DNA of 64,000 nt from Pseudomonas moorei (lineage in GTDB: Bacteria; Pseudomonadota; Gammaproteobacteria; Pseudomonadales; Pseudomonadaceae): assembly GCF_008801475.1 (NCBI RefSeq), contig NZ_VZPP01000014.1, forward strand, positions 62,001 through 126,000, in the 5' to 3' direction. Shown one piece after another: positions 17,726 through 26,503 of the stretch (positions are counted from its first letter, which is position 1; every line of letters starts with the position of its first letter). The translations under genes and the position numbers were made by a program. The notes under the pieces are model-generated. The model saw nothing but the letters and a program-made list of their open reading frames with translations. It did no database searches and was not told the DNA's origin.

Positions 17726-18868
17726 TCATATCCAATTTAGGTAAAACTGTACCAGCGCCGTGGCAAGATCAGCCTGCAAGGCTTGTTCCAGACACCACGC
17801 CTGGGCGTGTTTTTCCAGCTCTGGCCAGTGTTTGCGGGTCGATCGCCAGTGATCGGTCATTTTCTCACCGGCATTCCAGGCCCGCCAGAGACCGCTGATC
17901 GCCTCGCCAGCCGGTCCGGAAAGGCCCTTCACATAGAGCGCAAGGAAGGCTTCCAGCTTGTCCAGATGGATATCCTCGTCCTGCTGATAGATGTGCCAGA
18001 GCATCGGCCGCCCCGCCCATTGGGCACGGACGAAAGAATCTTCGCCGCGCACCGCATTGAAATTGCAGCTCCACAGCAACAGGTCATATTGGTCCTGTCG
18101 GACGAACGGCAGCACTTGCACGGTCAAGGCATCGCGCACATGCACGGCGCCCGCCGCCAGCCCCTCCACCCCGAGCCAACGCTCGACATCGCCAAGAATC
18201 CGCCCTTCCGGTACCAACAGGTGAGTGGGTGTCGCGTCACCCGCCATGGCATCCAGCCAACTGGCCAGCCCGGTATTTTCGTAGGCAAACAACGAAATCA
18301 ACTGAGCGCCTGGCGCACGATCGACTCCCAGGCCTTGAAGGAACAGTCGTTGCGCTTCGGGATCTTGTTGAAATTGCTGACGCCGCTCCAGCAAACCCCT
18401 CTCACGCAGCAAGCCACCGGTGCCCTGGTTGAACCCCGGGAAGAAAAAGAACTTCTGCACCTGCTTGTATTTCACCGACGGCAAGCCATGGCAGCTGACG
18501 ACCCAATCCTCGGCACTCAGATAGTCGAGGTTCATCCACAGCGGTGGTTTTTCCCGTTCGGCCATGGCCTCCATGTAAGCACCTGGCAATTGGCAGGCGA
18601 ACGCGGCGATGACCACATCGGCGGCCTCAGTGGGTTGCCAGTCCGCCATCCACTGCCGCACCTCGACACCTTGCTGCCATTGCTGCGACGCGTGGATGTC
18701 GATTTGCGGGCAGAGGCGCTCGAAGGCGCGCAGATCATCGACCCACAAACGCACCGCCAGCGAATGCTCGGTGACCAGTTGTCGGGCCAGGCGCCAGGTC
18801 ACACCGATGTCGCCGAAGTTGTCGACCACGGTGCAAAAAATATCCCAGCGGGTTTTCGTTTCAGGCAT
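17726..18868 (-). CDS. earP: EF-P arginine rhamnosyltransferase EarP
   Basis: 380 residues. GT-B inverting glycosyltransferase (formerly DUF2331) that transfers rhamnose from dTDP-L-rhamnose to Arg32 of EF-P. The N-terminal catalytic region WDIFCTVVDNFGDIGVTWRL carries the two essential aspartates (here Asp16 and Asp20). The C-terminal nucleotide-binding region has VRGEDSFVRAQWAGRPMLWHIY. It directly precedes efp. The donor pathway genes rmlB, rmlA and rmlD are in this same window at 54-57 kb. Confidence 0.95.
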   Translation of the reverse strand: MPETKTRWDIFCTVVDNFGDIGVTWRLARQLVTEHSLAVRLWVDDLRAFERLCPQIDIHASQQWQQGVEVRQWMADWQPTEAADVVIAAFACQLPGAYMEAMAEREKPPLWMNLDYLSAEDWVVSCHGLPSVKYKQVQKFFFFPGFNQGTGGLLRERGLLERRQQFQQDPEAQRLFLQGLGVDRAPGAQLISLFAYENTGLASWLDAMAGDATPTHLLVPEGRILGDVERWLGVEGLAAGAVHVRDALTVQVLPFVRQDQYDLLLWSCNFNAVRGEDSFVRAQWAGRPMLWHIYQQDEDIHLDKLEAFLALYVKGLSGPAGEAISGLWRAWNAGEKMTDHWRSTRKHWPELEKHAQAWCLEQALQADLATALVQFYLNWI

Positions 18869-18991
18869 TCCAGGCTCCCGTTGGCAAAAGCGCCGATTGT
18901 CCGCATAAATTACCCCGCGCAGAAGGGCCGACGGCGATTAATCTTCATGCGACAATCGCCACTCGCCCGCGCCCATCGCCAGGAGGCAGCC

Positions 18992-19399
18992 ATGCCCTAC
19001 CGTCCCAACCCGCGCCGCCCGTTGACCATTCAGCTCAACACCTTACAACTGAGCGGCAGCATCGCCCTCGGTTTGTGGCTGGGGTTCATCGCCATCGCGC
19101 TGACCTGCTGGCTCGCATCACACTTTTTGTTCAAAGAGCAATTGGCCCCCGTGGCCCAGGCGGTGCAGCAACTGGCCAACCCGCCCGTTACACAACCGGT
19201 GCCGGACATTCCTCCACAGAGCCCGCTGTTCGAACAATACGAAGAGAACCTGCGCAAGAACGAGCAGGCACAAAGGCTCGATCAGGCTCGCAGCAGCACT
19301 CGCAATCTGTCGAACCCCAAGTGCCAGTTCTGGCTACAACAGGACCACACCGCACCGAGCGAGAAAAGCCGCGCCAACGTTTTGCAATTCTGCGATTGA
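18992..19399 (+). CDS. Conserved hypothetical single-pass membrane protein
   Basis: 135 residues, not assigned to a family. Basic N-terminus (PYRPNPRRP), one membrane segment at about residues 26-50 (IALGLWLGFIAIALTCWLA), then a Pro/Gln-rich stretch and a charged, probably coiled-coil segment. Two cysteines near the end (NPKCQFWL and LQFCD) could form a disulfide in the periplasm. AGGAGG precedes the ATG. Only 2 bp separate it from the following GreA/B-like gene, so they are probably co-transcribed. Confidence 0.75.
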   Translation: MPYRPNPRRPLTIQLNTLQLSGSIALGLWLGFIAIALTCWLASHFLFKEQLAPVAQAVQQLANPPVTQPVPDIPPQSPLFEQYEENLRKNEQAQRLDQARSSTRNLSNPKCQFWLQQDHTAPSEKSRANVLQFCD

Positions 19400-19401
19400 C
19401 C

Positions 19402-19884
19402 ATGAACAAACAAACCGTCCACCAGCTGATTCTCGACAAGTTGCGCGTTGATCTCGACATCGCCGAACGCGCCGCACAGACCGCTTACGAAACCGCGACC
19501 CACGAAGAAAACATCGCCGAAAACAAGTACGACACCTTGGGGCTGGAGGCGTCCTATCTGGCCGCTGGCCAGGCCAGGCGTGTCGAAGAAATCAGGCAAT
19601 CGCTGGCGCTGTGCCAAAACCTGATACTGCGCCCTTATGACCAGCGGCGCGGTATTGAAGTCGGCGCGCTACTGGGCCTGGAGGACGAAAAGGGTCGCGA
19701 GCAATGGCTGTTTCTGGCACCTGATGCAGCAGGCCTGAAGGTCGATCTGGTGGGGCAACTGATTACCGTCATTACCCCGCGCTCACCGCTGGGCAAAAGC
19801 CTGCTGGGCAAATTCGAGGGCGATGAGGTGGAGATTCAGGTGGCGGGCGCTCGGCAACAGTTTGCTGTCACCGAGGTCGTATAA
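19402..19884 (+). CDS. GreA/GreB-family transcription factor-like protein
   Basis: 160 residues. N-terminal coiled coil (about 1-75, with ERAAQTAYETATHEENIAENKYDT) and a C-terminal FKBP-like domain (VDLVGQLITVITPRSPLGKSLLGKFEGDEVEIQ), as in GreA/GreB/Rnk relatives that bind RNA polymerase. The acidic tip residues needed for cleavage stimulation are not clearly in the usual place. It follows the membrane protein gene by 2 bp. A true greB is at 32144-32635. Confidence 0.8.
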   Translation: MNKQTVHQLILDKLRVDLDIAERAAQTAYETATHEENIAENKYDTLGLEASYLAAGQARRVEEIRQSLALCQNLILRPYDQRRGIEVGALLGLEDEKGREQWLFLAPDAAGLKVDLVGQLITVITPRSPLGKSLLGKFEGDEVEIQVAGARQQFAVTEVV

Positions 19885-19890
19885 ACAGGC

Positions 19891-20865
19891 TTAGTGGACC
19901 GGCAATTCGACGCCGTCGAACAGCTCTTCCAGCTCTTGCTTGTTGTGGCACTGGATGGCCTTGGCCATGACTTCGCGAGTCAGGTGCGGGGCGAATTTCT
20001 CGATGAAGTCGCACATGAAACCACGCAGGAAAGTGCCGCGACGGAAACCGATCTTGGTGATGCTGGATTCGAACAGCTCACTGGCATCGAGCACCACCAG
20101 GTCGCTGTCGAGTTTGGTGTCGACCGCCATTTTCGCCACGATGCCCACGCCCAGTCCAAGGCGGACATAGGTCTTGATCACGTCGGCGTCGGCTGCGGTG
20201 AACACCACTTTCGGCGTCAGGCCGCGATGACTGAACGCTTCGTCGAGCTTCGAACGGCCAGTGAAACCGAACACATAGGTCACGATCGGGTATTCGGCCA
20301 GCGCTTCGAGGGTCAGCTTCGACAGCTTGGTCAGCGGGTGACCCTGGGGCACGACCACACAGCGGTTCCAGCGATAGCACGGCATCATGACCAGATCGCC
20401 AAACAGCTCCAGCGCTTCAGTGGCGATGGCGAAATCCACGGTGCCATCGGCGGCCATTTCGGCGATCTGCATCGGCGAACCCTGATGCATGTGCAGGGCC
20501 ACGTCAGGGTATTGCTTGATGAAATTGCTGATCACCGGCGGCAATGCATAACGCGCCTGGGTGTGGGTGGTGGCGATCGACAGGGTGCCTTTCTTCTCGT
20601 TGGAGAATTCCTGGGCGATCTGCTTGATGCTTTCCACCTTGCGCAGAATCTCGCCAGCGGTGGTGATAATGCGCTCGCCGGCCGGGGTGACACGGGTCAA
20701 ATGCTTGCCGCTGCGGGCGAAGACCTCGACGCCCAGTTCGTCTTCCAGCAGTCGAATCTGTTTACTGATGCCCGGTTGCGAGGTGTAAAGGCTTTGGGCG
20801 GTAGCGGAAACGTTGAGGTCGTGGTGCGCCACTTCCCAGATGTAGCGCAGTTGTTGAAGCTTCAT
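19891..20865 (-). CDS. cysB: CysB, master regulator of sulfur assimilation
   Basis: 324 residues, full CysB length. LysR HTH at about 1-60 (MKLQQLRYIWEVAHHDLNVSATAQSLYTSQPGISKQ) and the inducer-binding domain for N-acetylserine/sulfate (TTHTQARYALPPVI, EALAEYPIVTYVFGFTGRSKLDEAF). It activates sulfate uptake and reduction genes. GAGGG precedes the ATG. It converges with the GreA/B-like gene and is a single-gene unit. Confidence 0.97.
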   Translation of the reverse strand: MKLQQLRYIWEVAHHDLNVSATAQSLYTSQPGISKQIRLLEDELGVEVFARSGKHLTRVTPAGERIITTAGEILRKVESIKQIAQEFSNEKKGTLSIATTHTQARYALPPVISNFIKQYPDVALHMHQGSPMQIAEMAADGTVDFAIATEALELFGDLVMMPCYRWNRCVVVPQGHPLTKLSKLTLEALAEYPIVTYVFGFTGRSKLDEAFSHRGLTPKVVFTAADADVIKTYVRLGLGVGIVAKMAVDTKLDSDLVVLDASELFESSITKIGFRRGTFLRGFMCDFIEKFAPHLTREVMAKAIQCHNKQELEELFDGVELPVH

Positions 20866-20982
20866 ATGAATCCCTCAAAGCAAATAGACGCCACGGGCAT
20901 CAGCGACGGTATATAACTATATTAATGGCTTGAAGAATAAATCTAGAACTTTTTTATCAAACTGCCACTATTCATTCGTGGT

Positions 20983-21486
20983 CTAGCGATCCCCTTGGCG
21001 ACGACGCTGCACCAGCGGCACCAGATAGACCGGCACCTGCGCCAGTTGCAAGACCCGCGCGGCGGTGCGCCCCAAAGGCGTTTCCGCGCCAGCAACGTGG
21101 CTGTGACTACCTAGGATCAGCAAATCGACCGAGAGTTTCTGCGCCTGGTCCAGAATCACCTGTGACGGGTCGCCCTGCAGCACCCGCACCGCCCGAATCC
21201 GCTCCAGATCCTGAGCCCCCTCATCCCCCAATTCTTCACGAAAGCTGTCGAGCACCTGCCGTTCGATGTTGGCAATGACCGTGTTCAGGCCCTGACTGTG
21301 AAACTCGTTCAACGCCTGCTCGTCGAGATAACTCTGCAGCACCGATTCGGCAAACAGCCCCATGGGCTCAACCGCGTGCACCACGTAGAGGTCGGCATTG
21401 AATGTCCGTGCCAACGCCAGGGCATGCTGCATCACCAGTGGTGCGTAGAGGCCGAGGTCAGTGGCATACAGCATCGAATGAATCAT
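20983..21486 (-). CDS. Universal stress protein (UspA family)
   Basis: 167 residues, single Usp domain. N-terminus MIHSMLYATDLGLYAPLVMQHALALA and the C-terminal glycine loop LILGSHSHVAGAETPLGRTAARVLQLAQVPVYLVP, which resembles the ATP-binding G-x2-G-x9-G(S/T) motif but is not exact. Strong GAGGAGG Shine-Dalgarno. Single gene; no partner. Confidence 0.88.
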   Translation of the reverse strand: MIHSMLYATDLGLYAPLVMQHALALARTFNADLYVVHAVEPMGLFAESVLQSYLDEQALNEFHSQGLNTVIANIERQVLDSFREELGDEGAQDLERIRAVRVLQGDPSQVILDQAQKLSVDLLILGSHSHVAGAETPLGRTAARVLQLAQVPVYLVPLVQRRRQGDR

Positions 21487-21581
21487 ATGACCTCCTCGAG
21501 TGCCAAGATGGCGGAGATTGATTCAGCTTAGCAGTGCCCAGCCGGGTACGACGCCCGGCGTAACATGTTGAACGGCGGGGT

Positions 21582-22487
21582 TTAAACCTTTTGCTCGTTG
21601 CTGATGCCGTGGGGCACATGCCCGGTGGCAACGACTTCGCGGGCCAGTTCGCAATGACCGGCCTGATCGTCGAAGAACACGTCAGCTGCAAAGGCTTCCA
21701 GAAAGGCCGACTTGGTGAGTCCTCCGAGGAACAGCGATTCATCCAGACGAATGTCCCACTCTCGCAATGTGCGGATCACCCGTTCATGGGCGGGTGCCGA
21801 GCGCGCCGTCACCAGGGCTGTGCGAATCGGACAGGCGTCGTCCGGGAACTCACGCTGCAATAAATTGAGGGCCGCGAGGAACCCCTTGAACGGCCCTCCG
21901 CGCAATGGCTCACGGGCGGCTTCGCGCTCGCTGGCCTGGAACGCTTCCAGACCACCGGCCTGATAGACGCGCTCCGATTCGTCGGAAAACAGCACCGCAT
22001 CACCGTCAAAGGCGATGCGCAATTCATCGCTGGCCGCACGGCTGGCGCCTCCCGACAGAATGGTCGCCGCGGCGAAGCCTGCGTCCAGCGCGTTGCGCAC
22101 GTCTTCGGCATGGGTCGACAGAAACAAATCGCAACCAAACGCCTTGAGGTATGGATAGGGGCTACGCCCCCCGACAAAGGCTGCGCGGGAAATCGCCAGG
22201 CCATAGTGATGGATCGAGTTGAACACCCGCAGGCCGGTGTCGGCACTGTTGCGCGACACCAGGATCACCTCGACCCGGGCGCGGCCGAGGCTGGTATTGA
22301 GATTGAGGAGTTTTTGCACCAACGGAAAGGCATCGCCCGGCTCGAGGATTTCGTCCTCATGTTCGATCTGGTATTGCCGGTAGGCCTCGACGCCACTCGA
22401 CAGGTAGACCTTGTGGCTTTCACTCAAGTCGAACAACGCGCGCGAAGAAATCGCCAGTACCAGCTTGTCGTCAATTGCCTTTGGCAT
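21582..22487 (-). CDS. 5'-nucleotidase (PF06189 family)
   Basis: 301 residues of the cytosolic 5'-nucleotidase family, HAD-like, dephosphorylating nucleoside monophosphates. Seen: KLVLAISSRALFDLSESHKVY at the N-terminus, VEVILVSRNSADTGLRVFNSI, DAVLFSDESERVYQAGGLEAF, and FLGGLTKSAFLEAFAADVFFDDQAGHCE. It is on the same strand as the ketopantoate reductase gene, 26 bp downstream of it, so co-transcription is possible. Confidence 0.87.
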   Translation of the reverse strand: MPKAIDDKLVLAISSRALFDLSESHKVYLSSGVEAYRQYQIEHEDEILEPGDAFPLVQKLLNLNTSLGRARVEVILVSRNSADTGLRVFNSIHHYGLAISRAAFVGGRSPYPYLKAFGCDLFLSTHAEDVRNALDAGFAAATILSGGASRAASDELRIAFDGDAVLFSDESERVYQAGGLEAFQASEREAAREPLRGGPFKGFLAALNLLQREFPDDACPIRTALVTARSAPAHERVIRTLREWDIRLDESLFLGGLTKSAFLEAFAADVFFDDQAGHCELAREVVATGHVPHGISNEQKV

Positions 22488-22513
22488 GCCCTTCCCCCCC
22501 TTGGTTGATCGAC

Positions 22514-23470
22514 TCAGGTGTTACGTCGATCGATAAAACTCAAACTGCGATACAAGGCCTCGATGCGTGGCATTTCACATCCCGCCGCTTTGGCGGCTGC
22601 CAGTGGACGGGCATAAATGGCGGCCAGTTCCAGCGGGCGCTTGTGCAGGAAGTCGTGATACATGCTTGGCCAGTAATCGGGCATTTTTTCGGTGACCATG
22701 AACAGATGCTCGGCATAGCCCGCCGGCACATCATGCCCGCAAGCGATGGCCCCTTGAACCACTTCGGCCATCAGCGCCTTGATCAGCTCGCGGCTGTCGG
22801 GATCGGCCATCAACGGAGTAGTGCTCGCCCCGAGTAAAACCGACAGACCGTTATAGGGAATATTCCAGACCAGTTTTTGCCAGCGCGCCTGGTGCAGGTT
22901 CGCCATCGCCTGGGAATCGATACCGGCGGCACGAAACAGTCCTACGCCTTCCTCGACAATCGCCGCACGCGCCGCCTCATTGGCTGCGGGGCCGCTGTGG
23001 TAGCCGACATGTACCGCGCCGAGCGCCTGATGGGTAATGACACCCGGACCTTCGCGATGCACACAGATGTAACAAAGCCCGCCGAGCACGTGCAGCGAAT
23101 CGGGGAGTAACTCACGCAGGCTGTCTTCGACGTCCAGGCCGTTTTGCAGCAGCAATACCTTGGCGTTGGGCGCGGCAGCCTGAAGTATGGCGGGCGCCAG
23201 GTCCACATTGCTGGTGGTTTTCGCGCCGACCAGCAGCCAGTCGCACGGCGGCATGTCTTCAGCCGACGAGTAGGCCTGGACCGGGTTCAAGGTCATGGCC
23301 CCGTAGGGCGCACTGTCGACGTGCAGCCCGCGTTCGGCCACCGCGGAAAACTCGCTACGCAACAGGAAATGCACATCAAAACCGGCACGTGCCAGCATCA
23401 CACCGTAAAAACCGCCAATTGCACCGGTTCCGATAACACCGATTGTCGGTTTGGCAACTGCCCCCATCAT
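22514..23470 (-). CDS. Ketopantoate reductase family (2-dehydropantoate 2-reductase)
   Basis: 318 residues. N-terminal NADP-binding motif IGVIGTGAIGGFYGVMLARAGFDV; LLLQNGLDVEDSL corresponds to the conserved QNG segment; C-terminal helical domain with the KLVWNIPYNGLSVLLG lysine. It reduces ketopantoate to pantoate (coenzyme A pathway) or a similar 2-keto acid; many genomes have several paralogues, so panE itself is not assured. The start overlaps the stop of the thioredoxin-like gene by ATGA, and GAGGAG lies 5 bases before the ATG. Confidence 0.87.
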   Translation of the reverse strand: MMGAVAKPTIGVIGTGAIGGFYGVMLARAGFDVHFLLRSEFSAVAERGLHVDSAPYGAMTLNPVQAYSSAEDMPPCDWLLVGAKTTSNVDLAPAILQAAAPNAKVLLLQNGLDVEDSLRELLPDSLHVLGGLCYICVHREGPGVITHQALGAVHVGYHSGPAANEAARAAIVEEGVGLFRAAGIDSQAMANLHQARWQKLVWNIPYNGLSVLLGASTTPLMADPDSRELIKALMAEVVQGAIACGHDVPAGYAEHLFMVTEKMPDYWPSMYHDFLHKRPLELAAIYARPLAAAKAAGCEMPRIEALYRSLSFIDRRNT

Positions 23471-23802
23471 GGCAACTCCTCTGCTGTTCGACTCAGCGCC
23501 TTGCGTACCGCCCGATTGAGTTCGGTGGCGGTCAGGCGCGAGTTCAATGCCCCGAAAAACTCGCCGTCGCGTACGACAAACAGCGCCGGCAAATGAAAGA
23601 CCTGATAACGCGCGACCACTCCACCGTTATTGCCGGCATCGATCCAGCACAGCTGATCGACGGCCAGATCCAGAGACGGCAATTGTTCACGGGCAAAACG
23701 GCAACTGGAGCAGCCTACGCTGGTGAATATCACCAGCGAAACGCCGCTCATCGTCAGCAGCCTTTGGTCGGCGTCGAAATCAGTCAGTTCCAATTCGACC
23801 AC
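23467..23802 (-). CDS. Thioredoxin-like protein with CSSC motif
   Basis: About 111 residues if it starts at GTG 23802; the frame is open to 23853. Thioredoxin fold: LVIFTSVGCSSCRFAREQLP with an active-site CxxC (CSSC), cis-proline in VFHLPALFVV, and GEFFGAL. A disulfide reductase or peroxide-related role is likely. The stop overlaps the ketopantoate reductase start (ATGA), which shows tight translational coupling. The start codon is not certain, as no strong Shine-Dalgarno is visible. Confidence 0.75.
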   Translation of the reverse strand: MVELELTDFDADQRLLTMSGVSLVIFTSVGCSSCRFAREQLPSLDLAVDQLCWIDAGNNGGVVARYQVFHLPALFVVRDGEFFGALNSRLTATELNRAVRKALSRTAEELP

Positions 23803-23851
23803 TATACTGGGGGAAACAATGTCAGATGGCCGACACATGGAGTCCGTGTTC

Positions 23852-24295
23852 ATGGGACGTTTTATTCCTCATCCTGACGAAGTGCCCGTTGAATTGACGT
23901 TGCTGACACCTGAGTGTATTTCACGGCAACAGCTGCACACTACCAGCCTCGGGGGCATGGCTTGCAACTATCACCGCGCCTGGCGACACGGCACGGCACT
24001 GGAAGTGCGCATGCCGACCGTGAACCCCGACCTGCGATTTCTGGGCTACGTCGCGTGGTGCTTGCGACGCAAACACGGCTATCTGGTGGGCATTGCCTTC
24101 GTCGACGAGCAGACGCTGTTCAGCGCGCGGATGGGCGAGCAGGTGTGCCAGATCGAGCGCTTCTGCCGCCAGCATGACGCGCACAATGACCTGCAGGAAG
24201 TTCAGGCGCTGGCCCTCGAATGGGTTCAGGAACACGCCGACGAGTTTTCCCATGACACGGTGAGCCGGGCATTTGCACAGTCAATGCTGGATTAA
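23852..24295 (+). CDS. PilZ-domain-like protein
   Basis: 147 residues. The core TSLGGMACNYHRAWRHGTALEVRMPTVNP-then-LRFLGYVAWCLRRKHGYLVGIAF resembles a PilZ beta-barrel (the D/NxSxxG box is TSLGG here). The N-terminal RxxxR motif for c-di-GMP is not clear, so ligand binding is uncertain. GGAG lies upstream of ATG 23852; an in-frame ATG at 23819 is an alternative start. It is divergent from the thioredoxin-like gene, and the two starts nearly overlap. Confidence 0.7.
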   Translation: MGRFIPHPDEVPVELTLLTPECISRQQLHTTSLGGMACNYHRAWRHGTALEVRMPTVNPDLRFLGYVAWCLRRKHGYLVGIAFVDEQTLFSARMGEQVCQIERFCRQHDAHNDLQEVQALALEWVQEHADEFSHDTVSRAFAQSMLD

Positions 24296-24423
24296 AGCCA
24301 TTGCTGCCCATTGTCGAGCCACGGTGTAACGCGCTAAGGTTCCGCTCCCCGACGCGCTTAATTTGCTGTGCTCCGCCGCGCGGGTTCGCTGGCGGCCGGC
24401 ACCCGTGACCTGACGAGTAAACG

Positions 24424-25500
24424 ATGGCTGATTTACCGATCAACGACTTAAACGTCGCCTCCAACGAGACGCTGATCACTCCCGACCAGCTCAAGCGTGA
24501 CATTCCACTGAGCGACGCTGCCCTGCGCACCGTCACCAAGGGCCGCGAAGTCATTCGCAATATTCTTGATGGCACGGACCACCGCCTGTTCGTGGTCATC
24601 GGGCCGTGCTCGATCCACGACATCAAGGCCGCCCACGAATACGCCGAGCGCCTGAAGGTGCTGGCTGCCGAAGTGTCCGATACCCTGTATCTGGTCATGC
24701 GTGTGTATTTCGAGAAGCCACGCACCACCGTCGGCTGGAAAGGCTTGATCAACGATCCGTACCTGGACGATTCGTTCAAGATCCAGGACGGTCTGCACAT
24801 CGGTCGTCAATTGCTGCTGGACCTGGCCGAAATGGGCCTGCCAACCGCCACCGAAGCACTCGATCCGATTTCCCCGCAATACCTGCAGGACCTGATCAGT
24901 TGGTCGGCGATTGGCGCGCGCACCACAGAATCCCAGACTCACCGCGAAATGGCTTCCGGCCTGTCCTCGGCCGTCGGCTTCAAGAACGGCACCGATGGCG
25001 GCCTGACCGTGGCCATCAACGCCCTGCAGTCGGTTTCCAGCCCGCACCGCTTCCTGGGCATCAACCAGGAAGGTGGCGTGTCGATCGTGACCACCAAGGG
25101 CAATGCCTACGGTCACGTGGTGCTGCGCGGTGGCAACGGCAAGCCGAACTACGACTCGGTCAGCGTCGCCCTCTGCGAGCAGGCGCTGAACAAGGCGAAG
25201 ATCAAGCCGAACATCATGGTCGATTGCAGCCACGCCAACTCCAACAAGGACCCGGCCCTGCAACCGCTGGTGATGGAAAACGTCGCCAACCAGATCCTCG
25301 AAGGCAACAAGTCGATTATCGGCCTGATGGTTGAAAGTCACTTGAACTGGGGCTGCCAGGCGATCCCGAAAGACCTCGCCGACCTGCAATACGGCGTGTC
25401 GATCACCGACGCCTGCATCGACTGGTCTGCCACCGAAAACACCTTGCGCAGCATGCACGCCAAGCTCAAGGACGTGCTGCCTAAACGCGATCGCACCTGA
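24424..25500 (+). CDS. 3-deoxy-7-phosphoheptulonate synthase, class I (AroF/AroG type)
   Basis: 358 residues. Beta/alpha-barrel enzyme, first step of the shikimate pathway; feedback inhibited by Phe or Tyr in this subfamily. Seen: VVIGPCSIHD, VMRVYFEKPRTTVGWKGLINDPYLD, IGARTTESQTHREMASGLS, GFKNGTDG, VDCSHANSNKD and GLMVESHLNWG. It is followed by a strong terminator. It complements the class II enzyme at 8866-10212. Confidence 0.95.
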   Translation: MADLPINDLNVASNETLITPDQLKRDIPLSDAALRTVTKGREVIRNILDGTDHRLFVVIGPCSIHDIKAAHEYAERLKVLAAEVSDTLYLVMRVYFEKPRTTVGWKGLINDPYLDDSFKIQDGLHIGRQLLLDLAEMGLPTATEALDPISPQYLQDLISWSAIGARTTESQTHREMASGLSSAVGFKNGTDGGLTVAINALQSVSSPHRFLGINQEGGVSIVTTKGNAYGHVVLRGGNGKPNYDSVSVALCEQALNKAKIKPNIMVDCSHANSNKDPALQPLVMENVANQILEGNKSIIGLMVESHLNWGCQAIPKDLADLQYGVSITDACIDWSATENTLRSMHAKLKDVLPKRDRT

Positions 25501-25518
25501 TCGCGCCATTGGCTGCAG

Positions 25519-25553
25519 ACAAAAAAACGCCGGGCTGAGCCCGGCGTTTTTTT
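25519..25553 (+). terminator. Terminator after class I DAHP synthase
   Basis: AACGCCGGGC and GCCCGGCGTT around a TGA loop (25527-25549), with A- and T-runs on both sides, so it can also serve the converging acetyltransferase gene. Confidence 0.92.
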
Positions 25554-25573
25554 ATGCGTTCGTTTTATCAAGC

Positions 25574-25861
25574 TTACTGGCTCAGCTTGGCGGCATGCCG
25601 CTGGTGACGCTCCATGTAGCGCTCGACATAGGAGCACGATGGAATGACCGTGTAGCCCATTTCCTCGGCGTACTGCAGCGCCTGCTCGGTCAGCGCCGCC
25701 GCAATGCCGCGACCTCGCAATGCATTGGGCACAAAAGTGCGATAGATATCCAGGGTCTGTTTCCCCAGATCCATATAGGTCAGGTAGGCACGATGACCGT
25801 CCACATTGGTCTCGAACTGATGACCAGCCTGGTCATGGTGGATGGACAACGCCTCGCTCAT
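25574..25861 (-). CDS. Small GNAT-like N-acetyltransferase (YjdJ/COG2388 type)
   Basis: 95 residues. Minimal acetyltransferase fold: QFETNVDGHRAYLTYMD, IYRTFVPNALRGRGIAAALTEQALQYAEEMGYTVIPSCSYVERYM. The RGRGIAAAL segment is the acetyl-CoA pyrophosphate loop, and the invariant CSYV ends the family domain. Substrate unknown. GAGGAG precedes ATG 25861; in-frame codons upstream are not supported. It converges with the DAHP synthase gene. Confidence 0.87.
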   Translation of the reverse strand: MSEALSIHHDQAGHQFETNVDGHRAYLTYMDLGKQTLDIYRTFVPNALRGRGIAAALTEQALQYAEEMGYTVIPSCSYVERYMERHQRHAAKLSQ

Positions 25862-26408
25862 CACTACTCCTCGCGGGTCTTGGATTCCGACCCCTACCTT
25901 ACCGATGTTTTTCCGGCGAAGAAACATCTACGCCACCCCGTGCCTGAATGGACACCGAGAAGAGCTACACCGATCTCGCCCAACCGAGCACGTACAAATA
26001 GTAGGCACCATTGGCAAAAATGCTCAAGGTACGCTCGTCATCACGCAGGTTGGCGGGTGCCGCTCCGGGTTACGCAGGGCTGGCTCGACCGAAGATCTCC
26101 CCCCGGGTCGATAGCCTGAACATTGCCGGATGTTGAGACTTGAGACGAACGCCCTTTGTTAAAGTCACCTGAACATGGAGAAAGATATGAGAGGCGCCGC
26201 ACAAGATCCGAACGAAAGTGTAGACGAATCCATCTAGACACACTTTAGCCAAGACCGGGGAGAAGTGCCTTCCAGAGCGGGGAACTTTTCCTTGTTGGCT
26301 CGCTCAGGCTCGGGCCTTGTAGCTGGATATTTTTTAAACAATGCAGTTAAAAGTTGCTCGAAAAAGAATCAACGCCTACAATTTTTTTGGCTTCTTGCTT
26401 TACGTCAG
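25862..26408. other. Long non-coding stretch upstream of oprI
   Basis: No recognised gene in about 550 bp. One tiny reading frame has a plausible ribosome site: ATG 26175 to TAG 26237 (20 codons, internal ATG 26187 with GGAG 8 bases before it). Its function is unknown and it may be chance. The 5' part must hold the promoter of the acetyltransferase gene. Confidence 0.3.
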
Positions 26409-26436
26409 TTTACTTACGACAAGTAATGGGTAGTAT
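26409..26436 (+). promoter_or_regulatory. Candidate sigma-70 promoter of oprI
   Basis: TTTACT (26409-26414) and TAGTAT (26431-26436) with a 16-bp spacer, placing the start of a leader of about 60 nt before the oprI ATG. oprI is among the most highly expressed Pseudomonas genes. Confidence 0.5.
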
Positions 26437-26503
26437 GTACGCCGGCTAATTCCTCACTCTGAGGAGATAGCTAATTAATGGAAAGTCCTTGAAGGGGAAC
26501 ACG

